This document shows positions 45,828 through 55,541 of a stretch of DNA of 64,000 nucleotides, piece by piece. The position numbers and the translations under genes were made by a program. Within the stretch, counting starts at the first letter, position 1. The number at the start of each line of letters is the position of its first letter. The DNA is taken from positions 98,882 through 162,881 of the forward strand of contig NZ_JACEFB010000010.1 in the NCBI RefSeq assembly GCF_013694095.1. The letters run 5' to 3'. The notes beneath the pieces were generated by a model. It was given only the letters and a program-made list of their open reading frames with translations. It ran no database searches and was not told the origin of the DNA. This DNA comes from Thermogemmata fonticola (GTDB lineage: Bacteria; Planctomycetota; Planctomycetia; Gemmatales; Gemmataceae).

Positions 45828-47450
45828 ATGAGTGTGGCCTCGCCCCCACCCTCGATCGGATGGAGCCGCCAGACCTTGTATTGGCTGGCAGGAACGTGGT
45901 TGCTAACCGCGGCCCTGTTTTATCCCACCCTCCGCCTGCTCGTGCAACTCTGGGAGCGGGATGATAACTACTCGCACGGCTACGCGGTCGTTCCCATCAG
46001 CTTGTGGCTGGGGTGGCGGATTTCCCGGCGGGTGGGTCCCCCCCAAGGCGGAGAGTGGCTGTTCGCTTCGCTCAATCTGCTGATTGGGTTGGTGTTGCAG
46101 GGTGCAGCGGTGGTAGTACGCTGGCCGCCGCTGAGCTATCTCGCCCTGATTTGTATCCTGCGGGGGACGCTAGTGGCCGCTGGGGGCCGACGCTGGGCGG
46201 ATGCCTTCAACTTCCCCCTCCTCTTTCTGTTTTTCATGTTCCCCTTGCCGGTGACCTGGACCAGTTACCTGTCCCTCTGGCTGCAAGACATTGTGGCTCG
46301 TGTCAGCGAGACGGTGCTGTCCCTGTTTGTCGTGTGCCACCGGGTGGGGCATTCCCTGCGGATTGCGGGGGTGGATCGCTCACTGGTCATCGCGGAAGAG
46401 TGCAGCGGGCTGGGGCAGATCATCGCCTTTGCCGCCTTTGCGGTCCTGTTGGGTCATCTGCTGCAACGGAGCTGGTGGCACCGTCTCCTGCTGGTGCTGC
46501 TGGCAGTTCCTACGGCGATTGTGGCGAACACGCTGCGGGTACTGCTCATGCATGCGGGGGCCATCTGGTTTGGGACGAGTTGGCTTAGCGGCACGCTCCA
46601 CGACATGCCGGCGCTGTTCAGCCTGCCGGTGGGCATACTCCTGTTTTTACTGCTCGACCACTGGCTGAGCACATGGCCCTCGCCAACTGCCTCATCAGAG
46701 CCGGTCCTTGCTCCTTCTCCCGGCTCGATTCCCCCGCAGCGGGGCTTGCAATGGGTGATCGCTTGGCTGCTCGTAGGAGGAGCCGGACTCTGGCTGCTGC
46801 AAGCCCATTTGCAAGAGGCGGGAGAGTGGAGTTATCCCAACCTGCAAGCCTCGCTCGCGGAGGTTCCGCTGAGTATTCCCAACGGGAACGCAGACCAGGC
46901 TCTCTGGAAGGGACAGGTCCTAACGGACCAGGAAGCCCATCTGCGGCAGCGACTGTCTTTTGCCGACGACCTGCTGATGCGCATCTACCGGACAGAAGAG
47001 GGAGACTGGGTCCGCGTGTACATGGTCCACTCCCGCGCGGGGGAAGACCGCAAGCATCATCCGGAAATCTGCATCCGCGATGTGAGCGGCGCCCCGGAGG
47101 ATGTGGCCTTCCGCCAGCGAGTCCCACTTAACGCTGCTGGTTCAGCCGAAGCCCAACGCTTCCGCTTCTGGACCGGTGCCAATCGCTCGCTGGTCGTTTA
47201 TTATTGGCACTATACGCTCGAACCTGTGGCACTGGAGGGTCAGTCCCGTTTACAACGATTGCATCAGCGGGTGGGTATATCTCCGCCGAGTGTCACCGTT
47301 CAGGTCAGTACGAGTGGAGAAAATCCTAACCATCTAGCGGCGGTGGAGAAAACGCTCCTGCCTGCCCTGCACGCTGTCATGGAACACCAGATATTACCGG
47401 CCGGCAGCCGCTGCGGTTGCGATCGCATCCCGATCGGCTTGGCCCGCTGA
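45828..47450 (+). CDS. xrt: Exosortase fused to an EpsI domain
   Basis: A 540-residue membrane protein. The exosortase half has about eight helices and the catalytic residues in the usual order: Cys192 in AEECSGLGQ, Arg237 in VANTLRVLL and His258 in SGTLHDMPA. It recognises the PEP-CTERM tag and cuts it. The C-terminal part (about 330-500) is a periplasmic EpsI domain with the family's Cys/His motif KHHPEICIRD and VVYYWHYTLEP. Fusions of the two are common in planctomycete-type exosortases. It lies directly after its likely substrate gene. Confidence 0.9.
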   Translation: MSVASPPPSIGWSRQTLYWLAGTWLLTAALFYPTLRLLVQLWERDDNYSHGYAVVPISLWLGWRISRRVGPPQGGEWLFASLNLLIGLVLQGAAVVVRWPPLSYLALICILRGTLVAAGGRRWADAFNFPLLFLFFMFPLPVTWTSYLSLWLQDIVARVSETVLSLFVVCHRVGHSLRIAGVDRSLVIAEECSGLGQIIAFAAFAVLLGHLLQRSWWHRLLLVLLAVPTAIVANTLRVLLMHAGAIWFGTSWLSGTLHDMPALFSLPVGILLFLLLDHWLSTWPSPTASSEPVLAPSPGSIPPQRGLQWVIAWLLVGGAGLWLLQAHLQEAGEWSYPNLQASLAEVPLSIPNGNADQALWKGQVLTDQEAHLRQRLSFADDLLMRIYRTEEGDWVRVYMVHSRAGEDRKHHPEICIRDVSGAPEDVAFRQRVPLNAAGSAEAQRFRFWTGANRSLVVYYWHYTLEPVALEGQSRLQRLHQRVGISPPSVTVQVSTSGENPNHLAAVEKTLLPALHAVMEHQILPAGSRCGCDRIPIGLAR

Positions 47451-47645
47451 GGTTGGCACGCCACGAGTCGCCAGCAGCATCATACCAGAACCAGGCATAG
47501 AAACCGCAGACGGAAGATACTCAGGGGATGGATTAGAATTTGTTTTGGCAGGATCGTCCCGAACATCCACCGGGAAGCAAAAGCAGGATGGGAGAGGCCG
47601 GCAGTCACGCTCTGATCACGCTTCACTTTCGGAAGGAAAATTGCC

Positions 47646-50600
47646 ATGAGCCTGCGCAACTCAACAGCTTATCGAGTCGCCCTCTGGATACTCACCTTGC
47701 TGTGCATGGGAGCAGCAGGGTACATCGCCTATCTGACTTTCTGGGGCGGTAGCTCCCCAGCACGGTTGGCCCGTGCGGCAGAACTGGCCTATCAACGCGG
47801 TCAGGCCGCCGAGGCGGACAAAAACTGGGACCTGGCCCAGCAGCGCTACGATGAAGCCCGCCTCCTGGCTCAGAAAGGTCTCGATGCCCTCCAAAAACTG
47901 GCAGAAGATCGCAAAATCGGCGAAAGTGAATACAAGACCTTGTTAGGACAATTGAATTGGATCAAGGCCCGTGCGATCCGGGACTACCACTACGCTCGTG
48001 CCGCGGCTGAAGACAAACCCCTGCTCGAGCCTTTCGACGCCCCGCTTCAAGAAACCTTCCGCCCCTTCCCTCTGATTCCCGAACCTGAGGACCGAGCGGA
48101 AGCTATCGCGGCAGTGCGGATTGCTGGGGCCATGCTCAAAAGTGAGGAGCCTGAAGTGCTCAAGGAAGGGATCCGCTTGGAAATCACCCTTACCCCGATT
48201 CTGTGGAAACATGCGGAACCTTTGTTGCGGGAAGCCCTCAAACGCGACCCAAACGATTACCGCGCTCACTACTTCTTGGCCCGTTACGAGTTTGACCAGC
48301 CGCTGGAAGATGGGGTCACTCCCACCGAGGATCGGCGCAAGTCGGGGGAACGTGTCCAACTGGCCCGCGAACACCTGGCACAAGCCAAGAAAAAACCGGT
48401 GCAATACTGGCGTATCCTCGGCCTGGAAGCGGAGATTCTGAACTGGACGATCCGCACCGCTGAAGCACGCCGCCTCAAACCCGAAGCCCAAGCAGCAGCC
48501 CGCCGGCAACTGGAGGAGTTGCTCTTTGCTGAGCCGGAGGGGGCAATCGCCTTGGCAGAGCGCGGCCAAAAGTTTGAGTACTTCGGCAATGCTGACGGCC
48601 AGGGAGTGCTGCGCACGTTGCGGATCGCGATGGAATATGCCCTGGAGGAGGCACGCCGTCCTATGGGCGATGCCCGCCGGGTGTCGGCGGTCGCTCGTGC
48701 GGCCCAAAAAGTCGCCGAGAAGATGCAGGCGGAAGCCAATCTGCGCCCCTTCCTCCCCAACGCTCTGTCACTGCTGGCTGAACTGGCTGTCCTAACCCAA
48801 CCGGTGCTCAGCCGCACGGACCCGGCGACCTGGAAGCAATTTAGCTCGGCGGTTGAGCAGATGCTCGCCCAAGCTCCAGCGGGAACGGTTTCACCCCCTC
48901 AAGCGAAGCGTCAGCTCGCCCAGTTGCGCGTCAACGACGCTGTCATCGCTCTGCGCAATCAAGACATGGCCCGCTTCCGCGAACTTCTTCAGCAAGCCCA
49001 GAAACTGCTCGAAGAAGGCCTGCGCGACGCCGAAGCTGCCAAATTACCGGATGTGCAGCTTGATGAATTTCACTACGATTTGGCGGACCTGAAACTCAAG
49101 AGCGGAGCAAAACGCGAGGAGCTAGCCACTCACCTGAGTCGCCTGCAAGCCTCCAATAACCCCCGCCTCAAACAGCGCGGCCAGTTCCTCGAAGCCGTGC
49201 TGGCAGAACGGGAAGGGAAACTGGAGCGTGCCCGCCAAAACCTGGAACCGATCGCCAGTAACAAAACGGATCCCCATTTGGCTCTGCGTGCGAAAATGCT
49301 GCTCGCCAACCTGAGCCTGGCCTTAAACGAGCCATTGGCCGCCGTGGCCTATTTGCGGGAAATCGAACCGGTGTTCCAAACGCTCGATGAGCTACCGGCG
49401 CTGGATCGTGCCTGGCTCGAAGAGTTGACCGGGGGCCGGGACATGATCCTGGCCGCCCTTGTGCAAGCCAACCTGGCCGCCGCTTTGCAAGCCGCTCAGA
49501 AGCATCAACGGGACAACCCTAAACAACCCGTCCCGGCCAGCCTTATCGAAGGCTACCTCCAAGCTGCTCAGGACTATCAAAAAAAGTTAAAACCGCCCTC
49601 CCCTGCCGATCGCACCGCCCGCCTGTTGCTCGCCGAATTCTATCTTCGCGTCAACCAGAGGGAACAAGCAGAAAAGCTACTGTCTGCTCTTGCCGCGGAT
49701 TACCCGGACAGCGTGGATGTGCTGCGTGCCCGTTGCCGTTTCCTTGCCTTGCCGAAAGAGCCGGATAGCCGCACTCTGGACCCCAATGGTGTCGCCGCTG
49801 CCGATACTTTGATCCGCCGTTTTCTCAAGGATTATCCGACCGACCGGACCGCAAAGCTCTTCTACGCCGAATGGCTTCTGCAAACCCAGCGGACTGACCG
49901 GGCCATCGAGTATCTCAAGGATACTGCCCAGTTCCCGCCCAGCGATCCGCTCGCTCAACGTCTCCTCGGCATCGCCTATCTGCGGGCCGGCCAGCGCGAA
50001 CAGGCTCAGAATATCCTCAGTGCTCTCCCCAATGACCCGAATTTGGATTTGCTCTTGATTCAGACGGCGGCCACCCGTGAAGCCGGGGAAAAACAGTTGC
50101 AGGAAGCCATGAAGCGTTACGAAAACCAGGGGCGCTTCCGGGTGTACGAGGCGATGCTCCGCTTGCAAGAAGGTAAGTTTCCCGAAGCCATCCGCGGCTT
50201 TGCCAGCGCCATCGAATTTAGCGATGTGCGCTCGGCGGCTCGCAATGGTATGCTCATAGCCTTCGTCGCCTACTTGCAAGCTCAGCCAGACAAAGCCCGC
50301 GACTTGGCCTTGCAATACCTGAACGAAATAGGCAACTTCCCCACTTTGTACCTGGTGGTGGCCGATGCGGCCTTGCTTGCGGAGGATGTCGGCGACCCCT
50401 CCGACCGCTGGGAAGCTAACAAGACCATGTACGCTGCCTTGAACAAATGGGAAGAGGTCGCCCTCCAGCAAGGCACTCCCCGTGCTGACATCCTACTGAC
50501 CAAGGCGCGGGCCCATCTGCTGGCTGGCTATCCGGATCGTGCCCGCCGAGAGGCTCTCAATAGTCTGGCGCAAAACCCCACGCACGGTCCTACCTTGCTT

Positions 50601-51695
50601 CTCCTGACGGAACTCGCCTTGCTCTCCCCTGCCGATCTGACTCGCGCCCAGGAATACCTAGCGGCAGCTCAGAAACATGCCTCCAATGACCCGCGACTCC
50701 CCTACATCCAAGCCCGTGTTGCGGAAGCTACGGGCGACCGCAACGCAGCCATCGCCATATATCGCCGACTCATCCAAGAGCAACCGGATGAAGCCCTGCC
50801 GCGCTCCCTGCTAGTCAAGACCTTGGAAGATGCCGGCCAGAAAGATCAAGCCCTAACCGAGGCCCGACAATGGTTTACTCGCATGCCAGATAACGTGAAC
50901 GCTCTGACCACCCTTCTCCGCTTGCTTGTCCTACAAGGAGCCAAGCCGGAGGCTCTGACCACAGCGGATGAATTCCTCAAGCGCCAATTGGCAGCATTGC
51001 AAAAACAGATCGAAGGGCAACAACCGCCTCCTTCACCTCAAGAGCGAGAACAGCGGCTCCAGGCCGTCCGGATAGCGATTTTGCTGGCTACTGCCAGCGC
51101 CTTCCACAAAGCGCAGGATTTCGAGGAGGCAGCACGCCGTGCGCGAGAGGTTCTTTCTCTCGATTCGAATCACCTCGGCGCCCTGTTGCTTCTCGGGGAA
51201 ATCGCCCTCGCCCGGCAGCAATGGGATGAAGCTCTCAGCACCTACAACACGATCCTCAAGCTGCGTCCGCGCCACTTCGTTGCCGGTAATAACCTGGCCT
51301 GGATTCTCGCAGAAAAAATGCAACAGCCAGCCCAGGCTCTAGCAATTGTCCAGGACATCTGGAAGGGCCGGTCCGGTCTGCCCCCTGTTGCCCCCGAACG
51401 TCTGCCCGCCGAGTTTTTGGATACTATCGGTGTCATCTACAGTAAGCTGCAACGCAGTGATCTTTACCCGGAGATGCGCTCCATTTTCGAGGCCGCTATT
51501 CGTCGTTATCCCACCGATCCGCGGATGTACCTGTACTTGGCCCACGCGCAAGCCGCCCTCGGTGAGCGCTCCAAGGCCATCGAAAATTACGACGCGGCTA
51601 TCCGCTTGGCCTCCAACAATTGCCCCTTGCCACCCGAACAGGCGAAGGCAGTCCTTCAAGCGGCGACACAAGCCCGCCAGAAATTGCAGAACTGA
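47646..51695 (+). CDS. Giant tetratricopeptide-repeat protein in the exosortase locus
   Basis: A 1349-residue protein with one N-terminal membrane helix (ALWILTLLCMGAAGYIAYLT) and the remainder probably periplasmic. Helical repeats of TPR type occur along most of the length; clear ones are HYFLARYEFDQ, RTAKLFYAEWLLQTQRTDRA, GDRNAAIAIYRRLIQEQPDE, HLGALLLLGEIALARQQWDE and MYLYLAHAQAALGERSKAIE near the end. Exosortase regions often contain very large TPR proteins (PrsT-like) thought to handle exopolysaccharide or substrates. GGAAGGA precedes the ATG. No enzyme domain is visible. Confidence 0.8.
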   Translation: MSLRNSTAYRVALWILTLLCMGAAGYIAYLTFWGGSSPARLARAAELAYQRGQAAEADKNWDLAQQRYDEARLLAQKGLDALQKLAEDRKIGESEYKTLLGQLNWIKARAIRDYHYARAAAEDKPLLEPFDAPLQETFRPFPLIPEPEDRAEAIAAVRIAGAMLKSEEPEVLKEGIRLEITLTPILWKHAEPLLREALKRDPNDYRAHYFLARYEFDQPLEDGVTPTEDRRKSGERVQLAREHLAQAKKKPVQYWRILGLEAEILNWTIRTAEARRLKPEAQAAARRQLEELLFAEPEGAIALAERGQKFEYFGNADGQGVLRTLRIAMEYALEEARRPMGDARRVSAVARAAQKVAEKMQAEANLRPFLPNALSLLAELAVLTQPVLSRTDPATWKQFSSAVEQMLAQAPAGTVSPPQAKRQLAQLRVNDAVIALRNQDMARFRELLQQAQKLLEEGLRDAEAAKLPDVQLDEFHYDLADLKLKSGAKREELATHLSRLQASNNPRLKQRGQFLEAVLAEREGKLERARQNLEPIASNKTDPHLALRAKMLLANLSLALNEPLAAVAYLREIEPVFQTLDELPALDRAWLEELTGGRDMILAALVQANLAAALQAAQKHQRDNPKQPVPASLIEGYLQAAQDYQKKLKPPSPADRTARLLLAEFYLRVNQREQAEKLLSALAADYPDSVDVLRARCRFLALPKEPDSRTLDPNGVAAADTLIRRFLKDYPTDRTAKLFYAEWLLQTQRTDRAIEYLKDTAQFPPSDPLAQRLLGIAYLRAGQREQAQNILSALPNDPNLDLLLIQTAATREAGEKQLQEAMKRYENQGRFRVYEAMLRLQEGKFPEAIRGFASAIEFSDVRSAARNGMLIAFVAYLQAQPDKARDLALQYLNEIGNFPTLYLVVADAALLAEDVGDPSDRWEANKTMYAALNKWEEVALQQGTPRADILLTKARAHLLAGYPDRARREALNSLAQNPTHGPTLLLLTELALLSPADLTRAQEYLAAAQKHASNDPRLPYIQARVAEATGDRNAAIAIYRRLIQEQPDEALPRSLLVKTLEDAGQKDQALTEARQWFTRMPDNVNALTTLLRLLVLQGAKPEALTTADEFLKRQLAALQKQIEGQQPPPSPQEREQRLQAVRIAILLATASAFHKAQDFEEAARRAREVLSLDSNHLGALLLLGEIALARQQWDEALSTYNTILKLRPRHFVAGNNLAWILAEKMQQPAQALAIVQDIWKGRSGLPPVAPERLPAEFLDTIGVIYSKLQRSDLYPEMRSIFEAAIRRYPTDPRMYLYLAHAQAALGERSKAIENYDAAIRLASNNCPLPPEQAKAVLQAATQARQKLQN

Positions 51696-51734
51696 AAAGG
51701 ACACCTCCGCTCCGAGGTCGGTGCCCGGCGACCC

Positions 51735-52325
51735 TTATGCCTTGGGTTCGGGGATATGAACGACAGCGGGTTGGACCACGCGGGGATCGGCCCCCTGAGG
51801 AACATCCGGCAGCTTGACTTCACGCGCCCGCCAACCCGGATGCTCCACTTGACCCCTATACGGCGGCGCCCCTGCCACATGACCAATCACGCGAATCGCG
51901 GAAGGGTCATATCCCGCTTCCACCGTCACAGTCTCTCCCTCTTGGGCAGACAAAATCGGCTCCAGTACCACGTGTTCCTTGAGCACTTGCTGGGCCTGCC
52001 GGTGTATCTCCCGTACAGCCTGGCCGATCTGAGCATCTGTAGCGGCGCTGATGTCCTCCAAAAGGAAATCCACCAATCGGGCATTTTCCTGCAACAATGC
52101 CAGCATCCGCAAGGCAATAGGAGAAACCCCTGATGGGGATACAGGCTCAGGCGACTCCAATGCCCGGTGGATGCGTTCCGCCAGGGCAGGATCACGATGC
52201 ATCCGAGCCGCCAGTTGCAGTGCCTCCAGCAGGCGAGCCGGCCCACCGGCGCGGAGGGAGAACATGACCACCGCTAGAAATGCCCCCAGCACCAGTCCCA
52301 CGATCAGCCCAGCGAATATCTCCAT
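51735..52325 (-). CDS. DUF2760 protein
   Basis: A 196-residue protein with one N-terminal membrane helix (LIVGLVLGAFLAVVMFSL), a helical middle (ALRMLALLQENARLVDFLLE, DAQIGQAVREIHRQAQQVL) and the conserved DUF2760 end: GYDPSAIRVIGHVAG, then PPYRGQVEHPGWRARE. Relatives lie near Hsp70-like genes; none is visible here. A small hairpin plus TTTT downstream on the minus strand (51718 to 51698) may end transcription. Function unknown. Confidence 0.8.
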   Translation of the reverse strand: MEIFAGLIVGLVLGAFLAVVMFSLRAGGPARLLEALQLAARMHRDPALAERIHRALESPEPVSPSGVSPIALRMLALLQENARLVDFLLEDISAATDAQIGQAVREIHRQAQQVLKEHVVLEPILSAQEGETVTVEAGYDPSAIRVIGHVAGAPPYRGQVEHPGWRAREVKLPDVPQGADPRVVQPAVVHIPEPKA

Positions 52326-52520
52326 AACACACCCCTCTCACGAGTCCTAAAGTCAGTTCCTGCGACCCTGACTTCTACTTCAACCCATAGACCGCATTCT
52401 CATGACACATGCTTGACCCGATCGCAGGTTCCCCACGATCCTGATCAAGCACTGGCTGACAACATAGTTTCTCCCGCTTCAGTATGCCGCTTGTTATAGC
52501 AATCTCCACAAGCCACTTGC

Positions 52521-52712
52521 ATCGTTACGTCCGGCACACTACCCGCCTGATTGGCCGTCCCGACCTGCTCGTCGCGCTACATCCCACAACGACATTACCG
52601 GCTGGGCTATTACCGTTACTATCCGGGATGCTCAGGGTGGACAGGCAGGACAGGTAGCACAATGGATTGTCAAGACCAGTCTCTGTTCACCATTACCGTC
52701 ATTGTTATCGAT
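52521..52712 (+). pseudogene. Remnant of an Ig-like (He_PIG-type) repeat
   Basis: Three pieces of a typical surface Ig-like repeat occur in order but in shifting frames: IVTSGTLPA ending in a stop (52521-52550), then ITGWAITVTIRDAQGGQ (about 52591-52643) in another frame, then QSLFTITVIVID (52677-52712). Intact proteins of this type read SGTLPAGL...TVTVTDAQG...QSFTITV. The scrambled frames indicate a decayed fragment of a larger adhesin-like gene. Confidence 0.4.
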
Positions 52713-52978
52713 CAGTCACTCATGAGCCATCACCGTTCCTTGTCAGCCGCTCCACGAATCGCTGATATCGGCTATTGGCTCTATGAATCGCCGGCGCCAT
52801 ACATTAGCCTCTGGGTTCCTGTTCACGTCCTCAATGCGGCACCGGCTCCTGCGATGCCCCTATTCCCGCTTGTGAAGTGTACTGTTGCAAGTTTATTCCT
52901 GCTGTCCCAGCATGCGAATGTAACCCCTACAATGATTGACAGTCTATCGCCCTTCGGGAATGAGGAGAGAGCTGACCT

Positions 52979-53972
52979 ATGCCGCGGGCGATGCGAATGA
53001 CAGGGCTGGTATCTTTGGGGGTTTTCCTGGCGTCCGTTACTCCGGTTCTGCCAGCGGTCCCTCCCGATGTGCTACAGGGCTGGCAGGCATACACGCAACG
53101 ACTCCGTCATGCCACCGGAACCATCCGATCCGTCAGGACCAAGCGGGATGGAAAGGAAATCTCCACGGTGACAGCTACTGTGTCTTTCCCTTTGGGAGTC
53201 ACGGCCGACGAGTAGAAGAGTTCGCGACCGAAAGACTGGCTAGCCGCAACAAAGAATACCAACTTCCCCATCGGGTGTTTTGTGAAAATAGTCAATACGC
53301 TTTTCAACTCAATCGGTCGAACAACAACTGGATATTGCACGAGCTGATTCTGGCGAATGATGCTCCTGTGGAGGAAAGAATCCCAACAATTCGGGATCGG
53401 TTATCAAGTTCTCTGGCGGATGTGTACATCCGAGCGGCAATCGAGGGGGAATCTCTAGTGCATATGGCCGACCATCTTCAATACCAGGGCATGACAGAAC
53501 TGTTGTATCTTTGGCCAAGGAATATCGGACGACTCTGCACCGGAGACCCTGAGCTTTTCGATCTTTGACTCTGCATTTGAACGCGGACGAGCATCATACG
53601 GTTCGTTCGGCAACCGCAGAGGTTCGAATCGATAATAAGATTGACGTAACGTTGACTATTACGAATGAGTATCAGGTTGTGAATGGGTTGCCGGTTCCTC
53701 TACGATCGATGATACGACGGGTATACCGAGTGGATGATAGGAGCGTGGAAAGCAACATTGCATACGAATTTCAGGTTGATCCGAGCATAGATCCGCCGGA
53801 GCGGGAGTTTAGCTTATCGGCGTTTGGTTTGCCGGAGCCGGTGGGGGTGGTGTGGGAGAGGCGGACGCCGGTGTATGTGTGGTTGTTGGTGGCCGCGGGG
53901 GTGTTGCTGACCTTGGCGGTCGTCTTCCGCTGGCTGGCCCGCCGTCTGCGCCGCGGCCTGTCGGAGGGGTGA
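52979..53972 (+). pseudogene. Frame-broken gene for an exported membrane-anchored protein
   Basis: A likely single gene is spread over three frames. Frame A (from 52979) gives a signal peptide (LVSLGVFLASVTPVLPA) and TVTATVSFPLG, then a stop at 53215. Frame B carries on (FATERLASRNKEYQLPHRVF to the stop at 53568). Frame C (from about 53565) gives EVRIDNKIDVTLTITNEYQV and ends with a helix VYVWLLVAAGVLLTLAVVF and RWLARRLRR, a membrane anchor. No family is recognised. At least two indels are needed, so it is probably inactive; sequencing error cannot be excluded. Confidence 0.55.
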
Positions 53973-54329
53973 GGGAGAAGGGCGGGGAACTACGTCGCAC
54001 TCGAAGTGGTGATGAGGATAAGAGAAGAGTGTTCATCATTGCAAAAGGATCGTCGATTGTCAGCGACGGGGAACTGACAGTGGAGTATTCCGCTGCATTT
54101 CGAGAGGTGAGTCAGGAAAAAACTCAAGCCCTCACAGTTTTGGGTTCGTTCTGGTCTGGTTTCGCAAGAAGGGGGAGTTGTGTTTTTTTCGTTACCCCAT
54201 TGACGCGATCATCCCAGGAGACAAAATAGGCATGCTGGCGATTCCGCCTGTCCTGGGAAAAAATTAGGATAGGCCCGAAGGTAGGTATCTCCCCCTGCTC
54301 CCTTTCCTCCGTGTGTTGAGGTGCTATCC
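53973..54329. other. Intergenic region before DUF1080 gene
   Basis: About 360 bases with no convincing gene. One long shadow frame of the preceding pseudogene runs in. The start of the next gene is set by GAGGTG at 54318-54323. Confidence 0.5.
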
Positions 54330-55346
54330 ATGAGACGCTGGCTGCCTTGGTTGTGGTTGGTGGTGGTATCTGCAACAGCCGCCCTGAGCGCACCTGCTGC
54401 TATTCAGGAGAAGACTCCCAAGAAGCGAGTTCGCATCGCGGTGGCCGACCCGGCGGAAGCTGCTAAAGACCCGGACTTCGCCGTACAAGGGGAGTATGTC
54501 GGTGGTAGTGGCGAACAAAAACTGGGCGCTCAAGTCATCGCCCGAGGCTTAGGAGAGTTCGAGGTGGTGGTTTATCAAGGCGGATTGCCGGGTGCTGGAG
54601 CGGATATGACCACCGCCCGTCGTTTCAAGGCGGCCCGGCAAGAAAATGGCAGTGTGACATTGCAAAGTCCGAAGGCATCGGGCACCCTGCAAGGCGGCAA
54701 GTTCCAGTTTCAGCAGACCACTCTGGAGAAAATCGAGCGCCAATCGCCGACCCTCGGTGCGCGACCTCCGGCTCAAGCTGTCATCCTCTTTGCACAGGAA
54801 GGCGACGAGAAAAACCACTGGGACAAGGGAAAACTTTTGGAATTGTCGGACGGTAAATTCCTGACGGTCTCCAAGACAGGGAATATTCGCAGCAAGCAGA
54901 AGTTTAACGCCTTCACCCTCCATCTGGAGTTCCGCCTCGCCTGGATGCCCAATAGCACGGGTCAGGCCCGGAGCAACAGTGGCGTGTATCTCCAAGATCG
55001 TTACGAGTGCCAGGTGCTGGACAGTTTCGGCTTGAAAGGGGAAAACAACGAATGCGGTGGCATCTATACCCAGCATAAACCACGCGTCAACATGTGTTTT
55101 CCGCCCATGGTCTGGCAAACTTACGATATCGACTTCACCCCCGCGGTGTTTGATGACACGGGCAAGAAGGTCAAGAATGCTCGTGCCACCATCCGCCACA
55201 ATGGCGTGATCATCCACGAAAACATAGAGTTTCCGCGCGAGACTCCCGGCGGCCAGAAGGAAGGGCCTACCCCAGGTCCGCTTCACCTGCAAGACCACGG
55301 CGACCCTGTCGTCTATCGCAACATCTGGATTGTTCCCAAAGATTGA
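54330..55346 (+). CDS. DUF1080 (3-keto-disaccharide hydrolase-type) exported protein
   Basis: A 338-residue secreted protein. The signal peptide is PWLWLVVVSATAALSAPAA. The C-terminal 180 residues form the DUF1080 domain, a concanavalin-like beta sandwich acting on or binding sugars (FNAFTLHLEFRLAWMPN, SNSGVYLQDRYECQVLDSFG, GGIYTQHKPRVNMCFPP, DHGDPVVYRNIWIVPKD). This family is strongly expanded in planctomycetes. The first 150 residues (VQGEYVGGSGEQKLGAQVIA and so on) form a second, less-known domain. I start at ATG 54330, nine bases after a GTG. Confidence 0.87.
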   Translation: MRRWLPWLWLVVVSATAALSAPAAIQEKTPKKRVRIAVADPAEAAKDPDFAVQGEYVGGSGEQKLGAQVIARGLGEFEVVVYQGGLPGAGADMTTARRFKAARQENGSVTLQSPKASGTLQGGKFQFQQTTLEKIERQSPTLGARPPAQAVILFAQEGDEKNHWDKGKLLELSDGKFLTVSKTGNIRSKQKFNAFTLHLEFRLAWMPNSTGQARSNSGVYLQDRYECQVLDSFGLKGENNECGGIYTQHKPRVNMCFPPMVWQTYDIDFTPAVFDDTGKKVKNARATIRHNGVIIHENIEFPRETPGGQKEGPTPGPLHLQDHGDPVVYRNIWIVPKD

Positions 55347-55541
55347 TGCCATCCGCAGGTTATAGACCAGGGTTGGTCATCCCCATTGCCTGAAGGATCA
55401 ACCCGACAAAGGGAAAGTCGACTTCGGTTGGCCCCTCTGTCACTTACCGTCCCTGCTCATGCAAGGGAAACCCCTGTATGGAAACCTCATAGTGAAGGTG
55501 AAGAAATAGCAATTCCTCATCGTTTCTCTGGAGGATAGGTC

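Noticed and set aside
52551..53000. Plus-strand open frame of 149 codons
   Set aside because: Low-quality composition; it overlaps Ig-like remnants that lie in other frames.
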